This document shows positions 19,560 through 29,489 of a stretch of DNA of 64,000 bases, in pieces. Below the pieces are notes generated by a model. It did not search any database, was not told where the DNA came from, and saw only the letters and a list, made by a program, of their open reading frames with translations. How positions within the stretch are numbered: position 1 is the first letter of the stretch; every line of letters starts with the position of its first letter. The translations under genes and the position numbers were made by a program. The DNA is from Carpediemonas membranifera (lineage: Eukaryota > Fornicata), in contig JAHDYR010000024.1 of NCBI GenBank assembly GCA_019828565.1, positions 62,001 through 126,000 on the forward strand, written 5' to 3'.

Positions 19560-20485
19560 CACGTGACGAGCTGAGGGGCCACATCTCGGCGCGCGCCATG
19601 GCAGCCGCGGCTGCACAGTTCCTCACATATCGGCGACGTCATCCAGGCTCCGACAAGGCCGTCTTCAACAACTGGCTCAGGCTCGAGGCGACATCCGTGG
19701 GCCCAGCCACCGTCACCCGCAGGGCCTCGCTTGTGGTGAGGATAGCCCCGCTCATATCAGACTGGGTTCCTCCCCGGGCACATTCAGCCTTTGTATCAGA
19801 GGCAGCGTTGACGGCGACAGCCCGCCCGCGCAGGAAGGTGCCAGTCAGAGCCACACTCCTAGCGGCCAGGGCCGCCACGGCCGCGACGAAGGATGCAGAG
19901 TGGCGCCAGGCGTTCCTCTTTGGCCTGGTAGCCTATACAACCATGTCACGCCGAAGCGAGCTCATCGGGCTGACCAGGGCGGACCTCATAGTGTCGCGGA
20001 GTCTCGGCGTGGTTATCACCATCGCAAGGACGAAGACAAACCTCAGACTGGTGAAGAAGCTCGTGCCAAACACCGGACCAGTGGGCTTGAACGTCAGCGA
20101 ACTCCTCTACAACCACGTGCAGGGCCTACAGCCCCATGACCCAGTCTGGAGGGCCACAGCAGACCTCTCCGGCTCACGTCTTGAGGACGACACACCGATA
20201 AGCCGAGGTTTTCTGGCGTATAAGCTCAAAGCTGTCTTCGGAGAGCCCGTTGGCACCCACAGCTTTCGACGCGGGGCCGCCGTCGACGCGGTATTACACG
20301 GCATCCCCATGCCCGTGGTCATGGCTCTGGGCACATGGGCCCAACAGGATTCGCTCCAGGCTTATATCAGCGAGGCGATAAGACTCGACCGGGACACAGC
20401 GGTGACCCGGTGCGGCTGGTTCACGGAGGTGGCCGCCGCCGTCGACCTTACCCGTGGGCGGGTGGTCCAGCATACGGCTGACTAG
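19520..20485 (+). CDS. DIRS-like D3 tyrosine recombinase
   Basis: An open 322-codon frame overlapping the end of the RNase H frame by about 40 bp, as in D1 and D2. Recombinase boxes: TTMSRRSELIGL (arginine), IARTKTNLRLVKKL, GTHSFRRGAA (HxxR), GTWAQQDS and LQAYISEA (tyrosine). All catalytic positions are occupied as expected. The precise start is uncertain because there is no ATG close to 19520. The N-terminal region (AMAAAAAQFLTYRRRH) corresponds to the core-binding helical domain of tyrosine recombinases. Confidence 0.85.
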   Translation: MLRGDSDLFDAALARDELRGHISARAMAAAAAQFLTYRRRHPGSDKAVFNNWLRLEATSVGPATVTRRASLVVRIAPLISDWVPPRAHSAFVSEAALTATARPRRKVPVRATLLAARAATAATKDAEWRQAFLFGLVAYTTMSRRSELIGLTRADLIVSRSLGVVITIARTKTNLRLVKKLVPNTGPVGLNVSELLYNHVQGLQPHDPVWRATADLSGSRLEDDTPISRGFLAYKLKAVFGEPVGTHSFRRGAAVDAVLHGIPMPVVMALGTWAQQDSLQAYISEAIRLDRDTAVTRCGWFTEVAAAVDLTRGRVVQHTAD

Positions 20486-20654
20486 GAGTAGCCAGTCATT
20501 TATTGGGTTCCAGGGGTGGTTTTCCAATAAATTTTGCTTGTCAATAGAGGAACATTACGGTGGTGGACGGGACGCCCCGTTTGGATTGACTAGTGAATGA
20601 ATATGTCTGCAACGTCAGACGGCAAGGCCAGCGTAGTGGACAATCTTCGGCTGA

Positions 20655-21491
20655 GCGGTCGGCGACCTCAGATGCCTCGGAGAATGGATGGGGCGCAGTA
20701 GTCCTCCACAAGGAGACCCCCCCGCGAAGAGTCAGGGCCGCTTCCCGCCCCACCTGATGGCGGAGTCCATCATGGTGAAGGAGCTGTATGCCCTCGAGCG
20801 GGCAGTGCGGGTGACTCCGGGTCGCAACCAGCAGGTCTCCCTCTTCACGGACAACACCGCCGTCATGGCCTGGGTCAACCGGCAGGGGTCCACCAGGGCG
20901 CCCAAAGCAGCGTTTCCCATTCTGAAGCGCCTCTTCGACTGTTGTCTCTCACGAGGCTTGTCGGTCCGGGCCTTCCATGTGGCTGGCCACCTCAACGTGA
21001 CCGCAGACCGGCTCAGCAGATTTGCCAAGCTGGAGTGGGCGACCCCCAGATCGGTCTTGGAGAGGATGCAGGACAGGTGGGGACCAGCTCAGATCGATGC
21101 AGCCGCCGCGCCGGACAAGACGCTTCAGCTCCCAGGATACGCAGAGACATTTTGGACTCGCGAGGACAACGGCCTCAACAGGAGCTGGACCGGGGCGAGG
21201 ATCTTCAAAGCTCCCCCGTGGGCCCTGATTGCCCACGTCCTCTCCAAGCTCCGGAAGATCGCCGCCCCGAGCCGTCGCCATCCGAGACAGCTCCGCTCGT
21301 GCGTCTTCCTCATCGTGCCGAACATCACAGCTGCAGAGGTGATGGAGCTGAAGAGGCTCACCCAGTGGAAGATGTACTTCCGCGTCCCAGTAGAACAGTT
21401 TCGCACTCGCGAGCTGGAGAAACTGCAGAGGGAGGGAAAGATCGACCTCGCCGCTCTTGCAGTCTCTACCCGGAGCTCTTTCAGTCCATAA
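20655..21491 (+). pseudogene. DIRS-like D4 RNase H remnant
   Basis: The RT is missing. The copy starts with SDASENGWGAVV near 20660, changes frame around 20700-20750, and continues with VKELYALERAV, LFTDNTAVMAWVNRQGS and LNVTADRLSR. The shared C-terminal domain follows (GPAQIDAAAAPDKT, IFKAPPWALIAHVL, QWKMYFRVPVEQF) to a stop at 21489-21491. It lies about 170 bp after the D3 recombinase; an AATAAA is present at 20525-20530 between them. Confidence 0.8.
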
Positions 21492-21508
21492 TACGGAGTA
21501 GGCATGTA

Positions 21509-21997
21509 ATGGGAGTCAGTGAGCAGCACAAGAGGTCAATTGCAGGTTACATTACCGCATTCAAGCATTTCGTCGAGAACAATGTGATTGACGGGGATGA
21601 TGGTGATGTGTTGCTCGCTTTTCTGACGGAAGAGGCGATGTTCGTGTCGCCAGACACGCTATCTCTCAAGAGCCACTGGATTCAGAAACTTGCGCCCTTA
21701 TTCTGCACCTGGACTCGCCCGGCTCAAGCCGACCGAATCACCAAGGAGGCACAACGGCATGCGACCACTGAACACATGACCGGAGGAGCAACCCCGATCA
21801 GGAGGAAGGAGCTGCAGAAGGCCCTCCAGGGCTTCAACACCTCAGACGAGATCCGCAGACAGTGGTGCCCGTTCGGCGTGATGTGCTACGTGACAATTTC
21901 GCGTGGCAAGGAGATTTATGACCGCACGAGAGCCGACATCTCGCGCTCTGGCCGGGACCTCGTCATCAGGATCAAAAGAACGAAGACGAACATGACG
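21509..21997 (+). pseudogene. DIRS-like D4 tyrosine recombinase, 3' truncated
   Basis: It starts at ATG 21509, 17 bp after the RNase H stop. The N-terminal domain (SIAGYITAFKHFVEN) and the first catalytic arginine region (TISRGKEIYDRTRADI, IKRTKTNMTL) are present. The HxxR and tyrosine boxes are absent because the sequence passes into a reversed gag fragment of E3 at about 21995-22000. Not a functional recombinase. Confidence 0.8.
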
Positions 21998-22111
21998 CTT
22001 CAGGAGCTTGCGTTTCCCGCCAGTCCGCACGTGCTTCTTAAGTTTCTCTGAAAAGTTCAAAAGCGCAACAATATCCGGTCTGTTACAATCAGGTCCTTCG
22101 TTCTTAGTCAT
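21998..22111 (-). pseudogene. E3 gag N-terminal fragment
   Basis: Reading leftward from an ATG at 22111: a short acidic start, then LNFSEKLKKHVRTGGKRK and LLKR. This matches the E2 gag start (LAFHEKLTRHVQAGGKRR, LIKRLGP) in spacing and residues. Only about 38 codons remain before the D4 recombinase sequence. Confidence 0.7.
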
Positions 22112-22122
22112 CTGGGTTGTAA

Positions 22123-22132
22123 ATACTAGTAT
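22123..22132 (-). promoter_or_regulatory. 10-bp palindrome at the primer-binding position of E3
   Basis: ATACTAGTAT is perfectly self-complementary. It lies directly against the LTR (22133) and 11 bp before the gag ATG, the same layout as in E1, E2 and E4. Confidence 0.7.
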
Positions 22133-22235
22133 TGTAGTCCCTTTTGCAAGAACTGAGTTTACAAGAGAGAGAAGTCGACACAATAGGTGTCGACTGACCA
22201 AAGAGGACCCATATAAATATGTATATAGGCTGACA
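22133..22235 (-). repeat. E3 5' LTR (103 bp), solitary
   Basis: On the - strand it begins TGTCAGCC and ends GACTACA. The boundaries are inferred from the TG...CA ends, the adjoining palindrome, and likeness to the E2 LTR (TGTCAGTC start). It has a hairpin with a 9-bp perfect stem (AGTCGACAC at 22173-22181, GTGTCGACT at 22187-22195), close to the E2 LTR hairpin in sequence. The partner LTR is not in view. Confidence 0.65.
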
Positions 22236-22267
22236 ATAGGCCCGTAGGGTTTCGGGCCGCGTAGTCG

Positions 22268-22288
22268 TGTGGTGGTCAACACTGGTCA
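22268..22288 (+). repeat. 21-bp repeat, left copy, at the E0 edge
   Basis: A 21-bp sequence starting TGTGGTGG and ending TGGTCA, identical to 36606-36626 in the same orientation. On this side it directly abuts truncated E0 RNase H coding. On the other side it abuts the E0 polypurine tract, so it may be part of an E0 LTR. The 4-bp flanks (GTCG and GATG) do not match. Confidence 0.5.
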
Positions 22289-23299
22289 TTTGATGTTATA
22301 TTCTGCGTGAAGAAGGCCGGGAACCTCCTCGCCGGCACCGAGTTCGTTATACACACGGATCACAGAAACTTATGTTACATCGCAGACGCGGTTTATCCTA
22401 AGGTGCTGAGATGGCGCCTGATGCTAGAAGAGCACCGCTTCACGGTGGTACACATCCCCGGCGCGAGTAACGGCGCGGCTGACGCGCTCTCCCGACTCGT
22501 CGGACTCGCCACGATGAGCGTGGAGGAGCCTCTCGATGAATTATTCAAGATGGCCCACGGCGGGACCAACGGCCACAAGGGCATTTACGAGACCACCAAG
22601 GCCCTCCGGCAGCTCACGGGCCCCCAGAAGGGCCTGTACAAGAAAGTCAAGCATATTATCGGGACGTGCCCGACGTGCCAGCGCGTCCGCGGCACGGCCA
22701 AGCAGGTCGAATCCCCGATGCAGCGGACGGCCGGCCATTCCCCGTTCGCTGTGGTCCAGCTCGACACCATAGGGCCCCTACCCGCAGTCGACGGCTTCAA
22801 ACATATCATCGTTGTCGTAGACACCTTCAGCAAGCTGACGAACCTGTTCCCGGCACGCACTACAGACGCCGCGAGCGCGGCCAACGCGATCCTGGACTGG
22901 GCTAGCCGGTACGGGAGACCGAGAGAGATACAGACGGACAACGCGTCACAGTTCCGCAACCAATTGATCGAGTCCCTGACGATGAAGCTCAGCATTGGCC
23001 ACCGTTTCTCCACGCCCTACCACCCAGCGGGCAATGGTATAGTGGAGCGGGCGAACGCGGAAGTCATGCGTCACATTCGGTCACTGATGGCTGATTTGGG
23101 CCCCAACACGAAGTGGACGGAGACGGTCCGCGACGTGCAGCATATCATCAACACCAGCGCGTACGCCCGTTCGGGTCTAACGCCATTCGATGTTCTATTC
23201 CCCTCGGCAGACCCTCCTCAGTCACTGATGACCCCACAGGGCTTGACAGCTTTCAGACGGTCGGTGGAGGTCAGCAGGGCTATGCAGGAAGCAGCGCTC
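22289..23299 (+). pseudogene. Ty3/gypsy E0 pol, RNase H end to integrase, split by E1
   Basis: + strand gypsy pol. It starts abruptly inside RNase H (VIFCVKKAGNLLAGTEF, IHTDHRNL, AADALSRLVG). It continues with the integrase zinc finger (HGGTNGHKG, CPTCQRV) and the DDE core (VQLDTIGPLP, IQTDNASQF, NGIVERANAEV). It stops at codon QEAAL where E1 is inserted. After removal of E1 and one copy of the GCTC duplication, the frame continues in register at 36119. The 5' half (gag, protease, RT) is absent. Confidence 0.9.
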
Positions 23300-23377
23300 T
23301 GTTGTCCCTAGAAGAGAACTGTTTAAATGAACTAATCAACCTCCGTTGACTTGACTATTATTGACTTGATCACATCA
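23300..23377 (-). repeat. E1 3' LTR (78 bp)
   Basis: Identical to 36037-36114. On the element strand it is preceded by the polypurine tract GGAGGGGTAG (23378-23387 complemented). A 5-bp stem with a 4-nt loop (TCAAC/GTTGA) is the only hairpin seen, weaker than in E2-E4. Confidence 0.92.
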
Positions 23378-24327
23378 CTACCCCTCCATGCCGGGTCCAA
23401 GCCCTGCGGACCACCACGGCATGACTAGTCAGTGACGCTGGCGCGACCAATGTCGCTGGCGGGGCATCGCGTGCTCGGCCAGGCCGACCCTACCGCTGAT
23501 AAGCAGCCTGTCAGCTCCAGACTACCTGCCTCTGTCTCGCCAGGCAGGCTCTGGCCCACATACTTGGCGAGCATCATGGGGACCCATCGGCAGTCGACCG
23601 GACTGCCCGCTGGGTTATCGTCATTTCTCCTGGACCCCGTCGGGTCTACTGTCCTTGCATGTGTCGTGTCCTGTGTAAGTGCACCTCTCTACCCCTCCAT
23701 GCTCGCGAGGCATGTGCTACTAGGGTCAGCGGCCAAGCATCGCCCAACCCGGTGTGGCTAGCACCGGCGCACATCCTTGCAGCCTTCGGGTCAAGAGCTA
23801 TCAAGCAATCAAGCAATCAAGCAAGAGTTATCATGATCTGCAGCGCTGCTAAGTTAGTGGGTAACTCACACCAACTCTGTCTAAAATCTCTAGTCGCTAT
23901 CTCCGACTAAACGGCCACTTGTGCCACTTCGCAACAGCCAAGTGTGTCTCACACACTGTCCTGGGCGTTTCCAGTCTCAATTGGAAAACTTACATGAGCG
24001 TAAATCAGGGACGTAAATCCTTGGCCACTTTGCAATTAACCACCATTATCAGCTCCAGGAGCTGCATTCATAGATAATAACAACATCAAAGGCCCAAAAA
24101 AGGCCTCTAGAGGCCTCAACGAGGTCTCAATCGCGAGTTCTGGCTTCTGTAATTTTCCTTGCCTCTTCGCCATGCGAGCTTGGCCTTAAGCCACCCGCCA
24201 TAAGTAATCAACATCATCCGCGTCAATTGTGTGCCTATTGGCCTGTAGATCCGCTCCGTTTTGTTCTTCTTCTTTGTTTTCCATTGATCGCGTGCTGTCA
24301 CTTCGAGTGACAGAGCGATCTACACGA
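23378..24327. other. E1 region between 3' LTR and the convergent ORF
   Basis: 950 bp without a convincing gene. It includes the polypurine tract next to the LTR, a short tandem array of CAAGCAAT at 23801-23828, and a 17-bp motif at 24103-24119 (GCCTCTAGAGGCCTCAA) that is also present in the same region of E2. It is placed to act as leader and promoter of the + strand ORF at 24328. Confidence 0.5.
24103..24119 (+). promoter_or_regulatory. Shared 17-bp palindromic motif upstream of the E1 convergent ORF
   Basis: GCCTCTAGAGGCCTCAA, which contains the palindrome GCCTCTAGAGGC. It is 208 bp before the ATG at 24328. The identical 17 bp lies upstream of the equivalent ORF in E2 (29977-29993). Candidate promoter element by position only. 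Confidence 0.45.
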
Positions 24328-25587
24328 ATGAGCAACTTTGACGAGCTAGTAAGGCATTTGCTGCCGTTTTTCACTACGTCACGCGCTCGGACCGCGTTCA
24401 AGCGGCTTCTCGACAAGCATGTGCAAGAAGACCAGCTTCCGAACCGGCAACGTACCTACCGTGCCGTGTTCGCTCCCGCGCCAGCCTTTGTCACATCCGA
24501 CGATGCTACCTCACCGTCTGCTCCTGCTGGAGACTTGCCGCCTGCGCCCAGCACCGAGGACACCGGATCCAGCGCCGACGAAGCTGATGACGCCGCCGCT
24601 GAGGATGATGAGCCTCACCCTACGCCCGAGGAGACGGAGGCACCCGTGCAGGCCGAGGCTACCGCGCCTAACGACCCCGTCGAGGCCGAACCCCAGCTGT
24701 CCGAGATGGTCTCCCGTGTGCAGGCCACCGCGATCTCCTACGTTAGTGCTGACGTTAGAGCAGAGCTACGAGCACTTGTGCGCGGCCGGCTGTCGCGATA
24801 CGGTCATCTGACCACTAGTGAGCGGTCGCATCACGCTCTTCGTGACCTGTCCCGTGACGGCTTGGTGTTGCTAGCCATTTCGCGGCACCTTCGCAGTCTC
24901 CGGGTCTCAATGACCACCGACAGTTCCGACCCGTCGGATAGCGAGATTATCGCTGCTTTCCTCGGCCGCCTGGATGCGTCGGTGCCGACCCTCTGTCCCG
25001 CCGCGCTCGGCGAGCAGATTTCTCGTATCTCCGGCCTTGGTCGCACCGTCATGCGCCCCCACCTCGAGCGGGCCATCATGCTCGGCCACGACCCGGCCAC
25101 ATACCAGCTTCTTCTGGTTGGCCAGTGCCAGGACCTGCTCTCCGACTACGAGGTCCGCTGCTTCGTGCGGCAGTACATTGCGGAGATTCGGTCTTGCCGC
25201 GATGGCGCCCACTTCGGCCACTTCTCCCGTTCTCTGCTCGCGGGCTTTGAGTTTTGGCGCTGCCTCGAGCCGGGCGCATCCCCGGGCTACTCCCCCGGTC
25301 TCATGCCTGCCCCGCCCCTGGCCGTTGACGCCAACCGCCCCAGCGCGGCCTATACGCCTTCACGCGTACTCGGCCATCGTCTGGATGGTCGCACTCTCCG
25401 CCTTCTGATGACGTATGAGACGGTTGCCGGCCGCGAGAACGACACGTCTTCCATCGTTCAGCCCACCGTCGACATGGCCTCGATGGATAGAGTCAAGCCC
25501 TTCTTCGACGACCATCCCGAGTTGCTCGACTACTGCATCCGTGACGTGGGCCCGAATGGAGAGAGAATCGGTTCTGTTCTGGTGTAA
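24328..25587 (+). CDS. Extra convergent ORF of E1 (unknown function)
   Basis: 419 residues on the strand opposite to gag-pol, ending 51 bp from the pol stop. The N terminus is helical (FDELVRHLLPFF), then residues ~50-135 are a disordered Pro/Ala/Glu/Asp-rich linker, then an all-helical C-terminal region. I recognise no catalytic domain. A segment near residue 250 (ERAIMLGHDPATYQ, then VRCFVRQYIAEI) matches a segment of the E2 convergent ORF (MRIIMISSHPSLYC, then ATRFVTDYYALL) in pattern and spacing. It has no signal peptide, membrane segment or zinc knuckle. Being open in a young element and paired with a homologue in E2 argues that it is a real protein. Its role is unknown. Confidence 0.75.
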   Translation: MSNFDELVRHLLPFFTTSRARTAFKRLLDKHVQEDQLPNRQRTYRAVFAPAPAFVTSDDATSPSAPAGDLPPAPSTEDTGSSADEADDAAAEDDEPHPTPEETEAPVQAEATAPNDPVEAEPQLSEMVSRVQATAISYVSADVRAELRALVRGRLSRYGHLTTSERSHHALRDLSRDGLVLLAISRHLRSLRVSMTTDSSDPSDSEIIAAFLGRLDASVPTLCPAALGEQISRISGLGRTVMRPHLERAIMLGHDPATYQLLLVGQCQDLLSDYEVRCFVRQYIAEIRSCRDGAHFGHFSRSLLAGFEFWRCLEPGASPGYSPGLMPAPPLAVDANRPSAAYTPSRVLGHRLDGRTLRLLMTYETVAGRENDTSSIVQPTVDMASMDRVKPFFDDHPELLDYCIRDVGPNGERIGSVLV

Positions 25588-25638
25588 GTCTTGATTAATA
25601 AACGACTGATAAAAATCTAGCTGGATGAGGCTGGCCAT

Positions 25639-28600
25639 TTACGGCTTGACCTGCCCTATGTACATCTTCTCTGCTAGCTTGTTCTTGATGTAGTCCGACA
25701 CTGCTACCGTGCCGTCAACGTTCTCGAACGGTTCAAGTGAGTCTTCCGCCGGCTCGTACCCGGCCCAACGTATGAGGAACTCGCATTGGCGCTTGCGTCT
25801 TAGGTCACCCTTGTGGCCCATGACTTCCTGTACCAGGTATTCGTCGTCGGTCGTTGCTGACAGGGTTGCCACTTGTTCGTCAGTCAAGTCGCCCTGGTCA
25901 AATGGCGCTACTCGACCTGCTGCCACCCGCAGCCACTTGCCGTCACCGTTCACGTCCTTAACCATGTACGCTACTGGCACGCCATCTTGCTTCACCGTGT
26001 CACCCCGTAGCATCGGTCCGCGCCACCCAGGCGCAAGCTTATTGGGGGGTCGACAGGGGTACTTCACCAGTACGTGTTTCGTCTCGACCTCTGGCTGCTG
26101 ATTGGCTTGGGCGGCGTCGCGAGCGGATGTCCTTGTGGCTTCGATCCTGGCAGCCGCGAGCTTTCTGCATATTTCGGCTGCGTCGAGTCGGTCCGAGAGA
26201 GCTTCAGAGAAAACAGGTAAATTCGTGAATAGCATGTCGTCCGGCCATCTCGCGTCGTCACCTCTGACGATTTCCATCGGAGACAGTCGAGTCGGGACCC
26301 TTGGGGTCGTGTTCACGATGAACTGCGCAATGGGCAGACCATCTACCCAATCATGGGTGTTCAGTTCATACTTCCTCGCCTTCAGGATCCTGGTAATCTG
26401 GATGTTCGCCCGCTCGACCATCCCGTTACTCTGCGGGTGGTGAGCTGTCGTGATGTGGGTCGCGAAACCCACCCGCGCGGCTAAGTCTCGCATCACGGCA
26501 TTCGCGAACTGTGACCCGCCATCCGACTGGACAATCTTGGGGGCACCATGGCGCATGATCCAGGTGTTTGTGAACACTCTGGCCGCCTCGTCAGCCCTGA
26601 GAGACTCTAGTGGGGCTAGCTCCGTCCAGCGGCTGCACATATCAACCATACTCAGGTATTTGAAGCCCTTGCACTCGGTTACTGTCATGGTATCAATGGC
26701 TACTCGCTCAAACGGTCGCGACACAGCAGTATAGAACCCCGGCTCGCCACTGTCTCTCGCCCGGGACAGGAGTTGACACACCGGGCATGTCGCGACGACC
26801 TTCGTGACTGCAGCGACCGAGACCTTGAGACCCTGTGACTTCAGAGCATTGACTGTCGCGTTCTGTGATAGATGGGCCTTGCCCGACAGGTGGACTCGGC
26901 GGATGTCCTCCTCGGACGCAACCTCACCAACACTAGCGTGATAACACCGTGAGAGGCCGTCAGCAGCCTCATTATCTACCCCCGCCACGTGCTCAATCGT
27001 GAAGTTGAGGTCAGATATCGCGTCGAACCACCGCTGTACCTTCGCGTTAACGGACTTATGCATGAAGGTCAGGTTACGGTGGTCCGTTCTCAACACGAAC
27101 GGTGCCCAGACCAGGAGGCGGCGCCACTTCTTAAGGGCGCACACTATAGCGAACGCCTCCTTTTCAGTCGTGGACCAGCGCTTCTCAGCGCCGTGAAGGG
27201 CCCTTGACATGTACGCGACAGGGTGGTCGACCCCGTCGTCACACGTCTGCCACAGTACAGCTCCTATGCCAACATCTGAGGCGTCTGTCATGATATATGT
27301 CGGCCGTGTCGGGTCATAATGGACAAGAGTGGGCTCCCGACATAGAGCGTCCTTCACTGACTCCAGCGCTTCTTGTTGACCCGCGCCGCCGAGAGGGGCC
27401 TTGCTCGATGCCGCCTCAGTGAGTGGATGGACCAGCGACGCGTAACCTGGAACGAACTGCCGCATGTAGTTGATGAATCCCAGGAGGGCTTGCATGCCCT
27501 TGACTGACTTGGGGATCTTCAACGCACGCACGTCTTCTAACCGGTCGGGCGCAATCCGGTAGCCACTGCCCGACACGATCCAGCCCAGGAACTCGACCTC
27601 ACTTGCCCCGAACTGGCATTTGTCGCGGTTGAGTACGAGTTTGAGCTTATCACAGCGCTTCAGGACCGCGAAGAGGTTCCGCAAGTACTCCCGCTCGGAC
27701 CTTCCGTACACAATGATATCATCTACGTAAATGATGCACGCGTGACTCTCCAACAAGTCCGCGAACGCGAGTTCCATCGCCGCTTGGAAGTGCGCACCGG
27801 CGTTCTTCAGCCCGAAGGGCATACCGGTGTACTGGTACTTGCCCAACGGCGTCGAGAATGCGGTCAGGTGCTTACTCCGCTCAGACATGCGTATTTGATG
27901 GTAACCCGCAGAGAGGTCCAGTGTCGCGAAGATCTTGGCTCCAGACAGCCTCGCTAGGCAATCCTCGATCTTCGGGATAGGATAGGGATACGGCTCGGTT
28001 TTCTTATTGAGCTCCCGGTAATCCACAACCATCCGTGTCCCATCCCCCTTCGGCACCAGAAGGGCGGGTGCCGAATAGCCTGACGACGACGACTCCACGT
28101 ATCCCTTGCCCAGGAGTTTGTCCACGTGCTCCTGATACTCGCCCTCTCTGGCGCGGGGCATGAAGTCGCGCCTGACGTTGACGACTCGGTCGTCGGTCAG
28201 TGTCAAATCGTACGGCTCGAGCTCGCTATGGGCAGAGCGCTGCTCAAATACATGGCTAAACGCGTCGACCATCCGCGTCTGCAAGCCTAGCTCCTTTGGC
28301 GACATGTTGTACAAGGCCAGTGTTGCCTTAGTGTACTCCGGCGGTTCGGCCGGGTCGCGCGTGTCGTCAGTCTCTTGATCCTTTGATAGATCAGGCATCA
28401 CACCGAGCTCGACCATGGTCGGGTAACCTAAGACGATGTCGAATTCGGTGGTTAGCTCGTAAGCAACGATGCGGGTCTTACAACCCTTGGGTGTGATGGG
28501 CGAGTCCTTCAGGAAGATGTCGAAAGTGTACTTGCGCTTCGACAGGACTATACCCGCTGGCGTGTTGACTGGTATCGGTACGATCAACTCCTCAGCCTTA

Positions 28601-29391
28601 AGACGCCACGATCTGGCCGTTCTCGGGCTGATGAAGTCAGCTTCTGCCCCGCAGTCTAGAAGCACATCGTCAGTCTTGTACGTATACACGGACGCCTTGA
28701 CTACAGGCAAGTTGCGACGCCGACTGGTAAGCGCCGCGGAGAAACAAGAAAGACAGGTCGAAGACTTTACAGAAGATCTGCAAAATCTTGCCAGGTGACC
28801 CATCTTGCCGCAGGTGTGGCACTTCTTTTTCTCCTTGGGGCAGTCGGCAGAGCGGTGGCCGGTCCTGCCGCAGTTCCAGCACTCCGCCTTGCCCTGGCCG
28901 GGACGTGGCTCGGGCTTTCCCGCCTTGCTCTTGCCAACCGTAGGCTTGGGATGTCTCAGCTCACGGTGAGGGTTTCCGGCGTCTGTGTTGATCCGCTTGA
29001 CTGGACGGAGATCAGCGTAGGGAGCCACGAGGTCTAGAGCTTGGTTAATCTTCTTCGAGACGCTAAGAGCGATCTCAAATGTCTTTTCCAGACCCTTGCT
29101 CTCACTGGCGTCGTCAATCGCGTGTTGAAGGGAGCGCTCGCGGATACCGCGCAGGAAGCACTGGCGGACGGCTCTGGCTGACGTTGACGTCAGGCCTAGG
29201 ACGGCGTAACGGCGTTTGAACTTGTCCACGTAGGCGGCAACGTCTTGGAATCGGGATGAGGCAGCGTTGAACTTCAAGTAACGCATAGCTACCTCATCGT
29301 CATCTGGTCGCACGCACTGGATAAGCTTGGCCACGACCTCGCGGTCTTGGTCCTCCAGACGCAACTCTTCCCGGGTGTAGGCGTTGAAGGC
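25639..29391 (-). CDS. E1 gag-pol, main part (protease, RT, RNase H, integrase, chromodomain)
   Basis: A single frame continuing from the gag start at 36015 across E2, about 1,306 codons in total. Order: gag; two CCHC knuckles (CWNCGRTGHRSADC, CHTCGKMGHLARFC); aspartic protease with the unusual DCGA (LLDCGAEADF); RT (YRELNKK, FATLDLSAGYHQI, YTGMPFGLKNA, IIYVDDIIVYG); RNase H (IMTDASDVGIG, LRTDHRNL); integrase HHCC (HLSGKAH, CPVCQLL) and DDE (VAIDTMTV, IVQSDGGSQF, NGMVERAN); and a chromodomain (FLIRWAGYEPAEDS). Gag and pol are fused without a stop, unlike E2. Disabled only by the E2 insertion. Confidence 0.93.
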   Translation of the reverse strand, partial: AFNAYTREELRLEDQDREVVAKLIQCVRPDDDEVAMRYLKFNAASSRFQDVAAYVDKFKRRYAVLGLTSTSARAVRQCFLRGIRERSLQHAIDDASESKGLEKTFEIALSVSKKINQALDLVAPYADLRPVKRINTDAGNPHRELRHPKPTVGKSKAGKPEPRPGQGKAECWNCGRTGHRSADCPKEKKKCHTCGKMGHLARFCRSSVKSSTCLSCFSAALTSRRRNLPVVKASVYTYKTDDVLLDCGAEADFISPRTARSWRLKAEELIVPIPVNTPAGIVLSKRKYTFDIFLKDSPITPKGCKTRIVAYELTTEFDIVLGYPTMVELGVMPDLSKDQETDDTRDPAEPPEYTKATLALYNMSPKELGLQTRMVDAFSHVFEQRSAHSELEPYDLTLTDDRVVNVRRDFMPRAREGEYQEHVDKLLGKGYVESSSSGYSAPALLVPKGDGTRMVVDYRELNKKTEPYPYPIPKIEDCLARLSGAKIFATLDLSAGYHQIRMSERSKHLTAFSTPLGKYQYTGMPFGLKNAGAHFQAAMELAFADLLESHACIIYVDDIIVYGRSEREYLRNLFAVLKRCDKLKLVLNRDKCQFGASEVEFLGWIVSGSGYRIAPDRLEDVRALKIPKSVKGMQALLGFINYMRQFVPGYASLVHPLTEAASSKAPLGGAGQQEALESVKDALCREPTLVHYDPTRPTYIMTDASDVGIGAVLWQTCDDGVDHPVAYMSRALHGAEKRWSTTEKEAFAIVCALKKWRRLLVWAPFVLRTDHRNLTFMHKSVNAKVQRWFDAISDLNFTIEHVAGVDNEAADGLSRCYHASVGEVASEEDIRRVHLSGKAHLSQNATVNALKSQGLKVSVAAVTKVVATCPVCQLLSRARDSGEPGFYTAVSRPFERVAIDTMTVTECKGFKYLSMVDMCSRWTELAPLESLRADEAARVFTNTWIMRHGAPKIVQSDGGSQFANAVMRDLAARVGFATHITTAHHPQSNGMVERANIQITRILKARKYELNTHDWVDGLPIAQFIVNTTPRVPTRLSPMEIVRGDDARWPDDMLFTNLPVFSEALSDRLDAAEICRKLAAARIEATRTSARDAAQANQQPEVETKHVLVKYPCRPPNKLAPGWRGPMLRGDTVKQDGVPVAYMVKDVNGDGKWLRVAAGRVAPFDQGDLTDEQVATLSATTDDEYLVQEVMGHKGDLRRKRQCEFLIRWAGYEPAEDSLEPFENVDGTVAVSDYIKNKLAEKMYIGQVKP

Positions 29392-29393
29392 TT

Positions 29394-29489
29394 TGTGGTT
29401 TGACTATACCTGTTTTACTGGGGGAAAAGACTTCGACACAGGGGTGTCGAAGTCAATCCATAAATGTTCTTAAATTGTACTGACTGACA
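29394..29489 (-). repeat. E2 3' LTR (96 bp)
   Basis: Identical to 35750-35845 and 63565-63660. Contains a hairpin with a perfect 11-bp stem (GACTTCGACAC/GTGTCGAAGTC) and a 4-nt loop. On the element strand it is preceded by GGAGGGGCAG. Confidence 0.93.
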
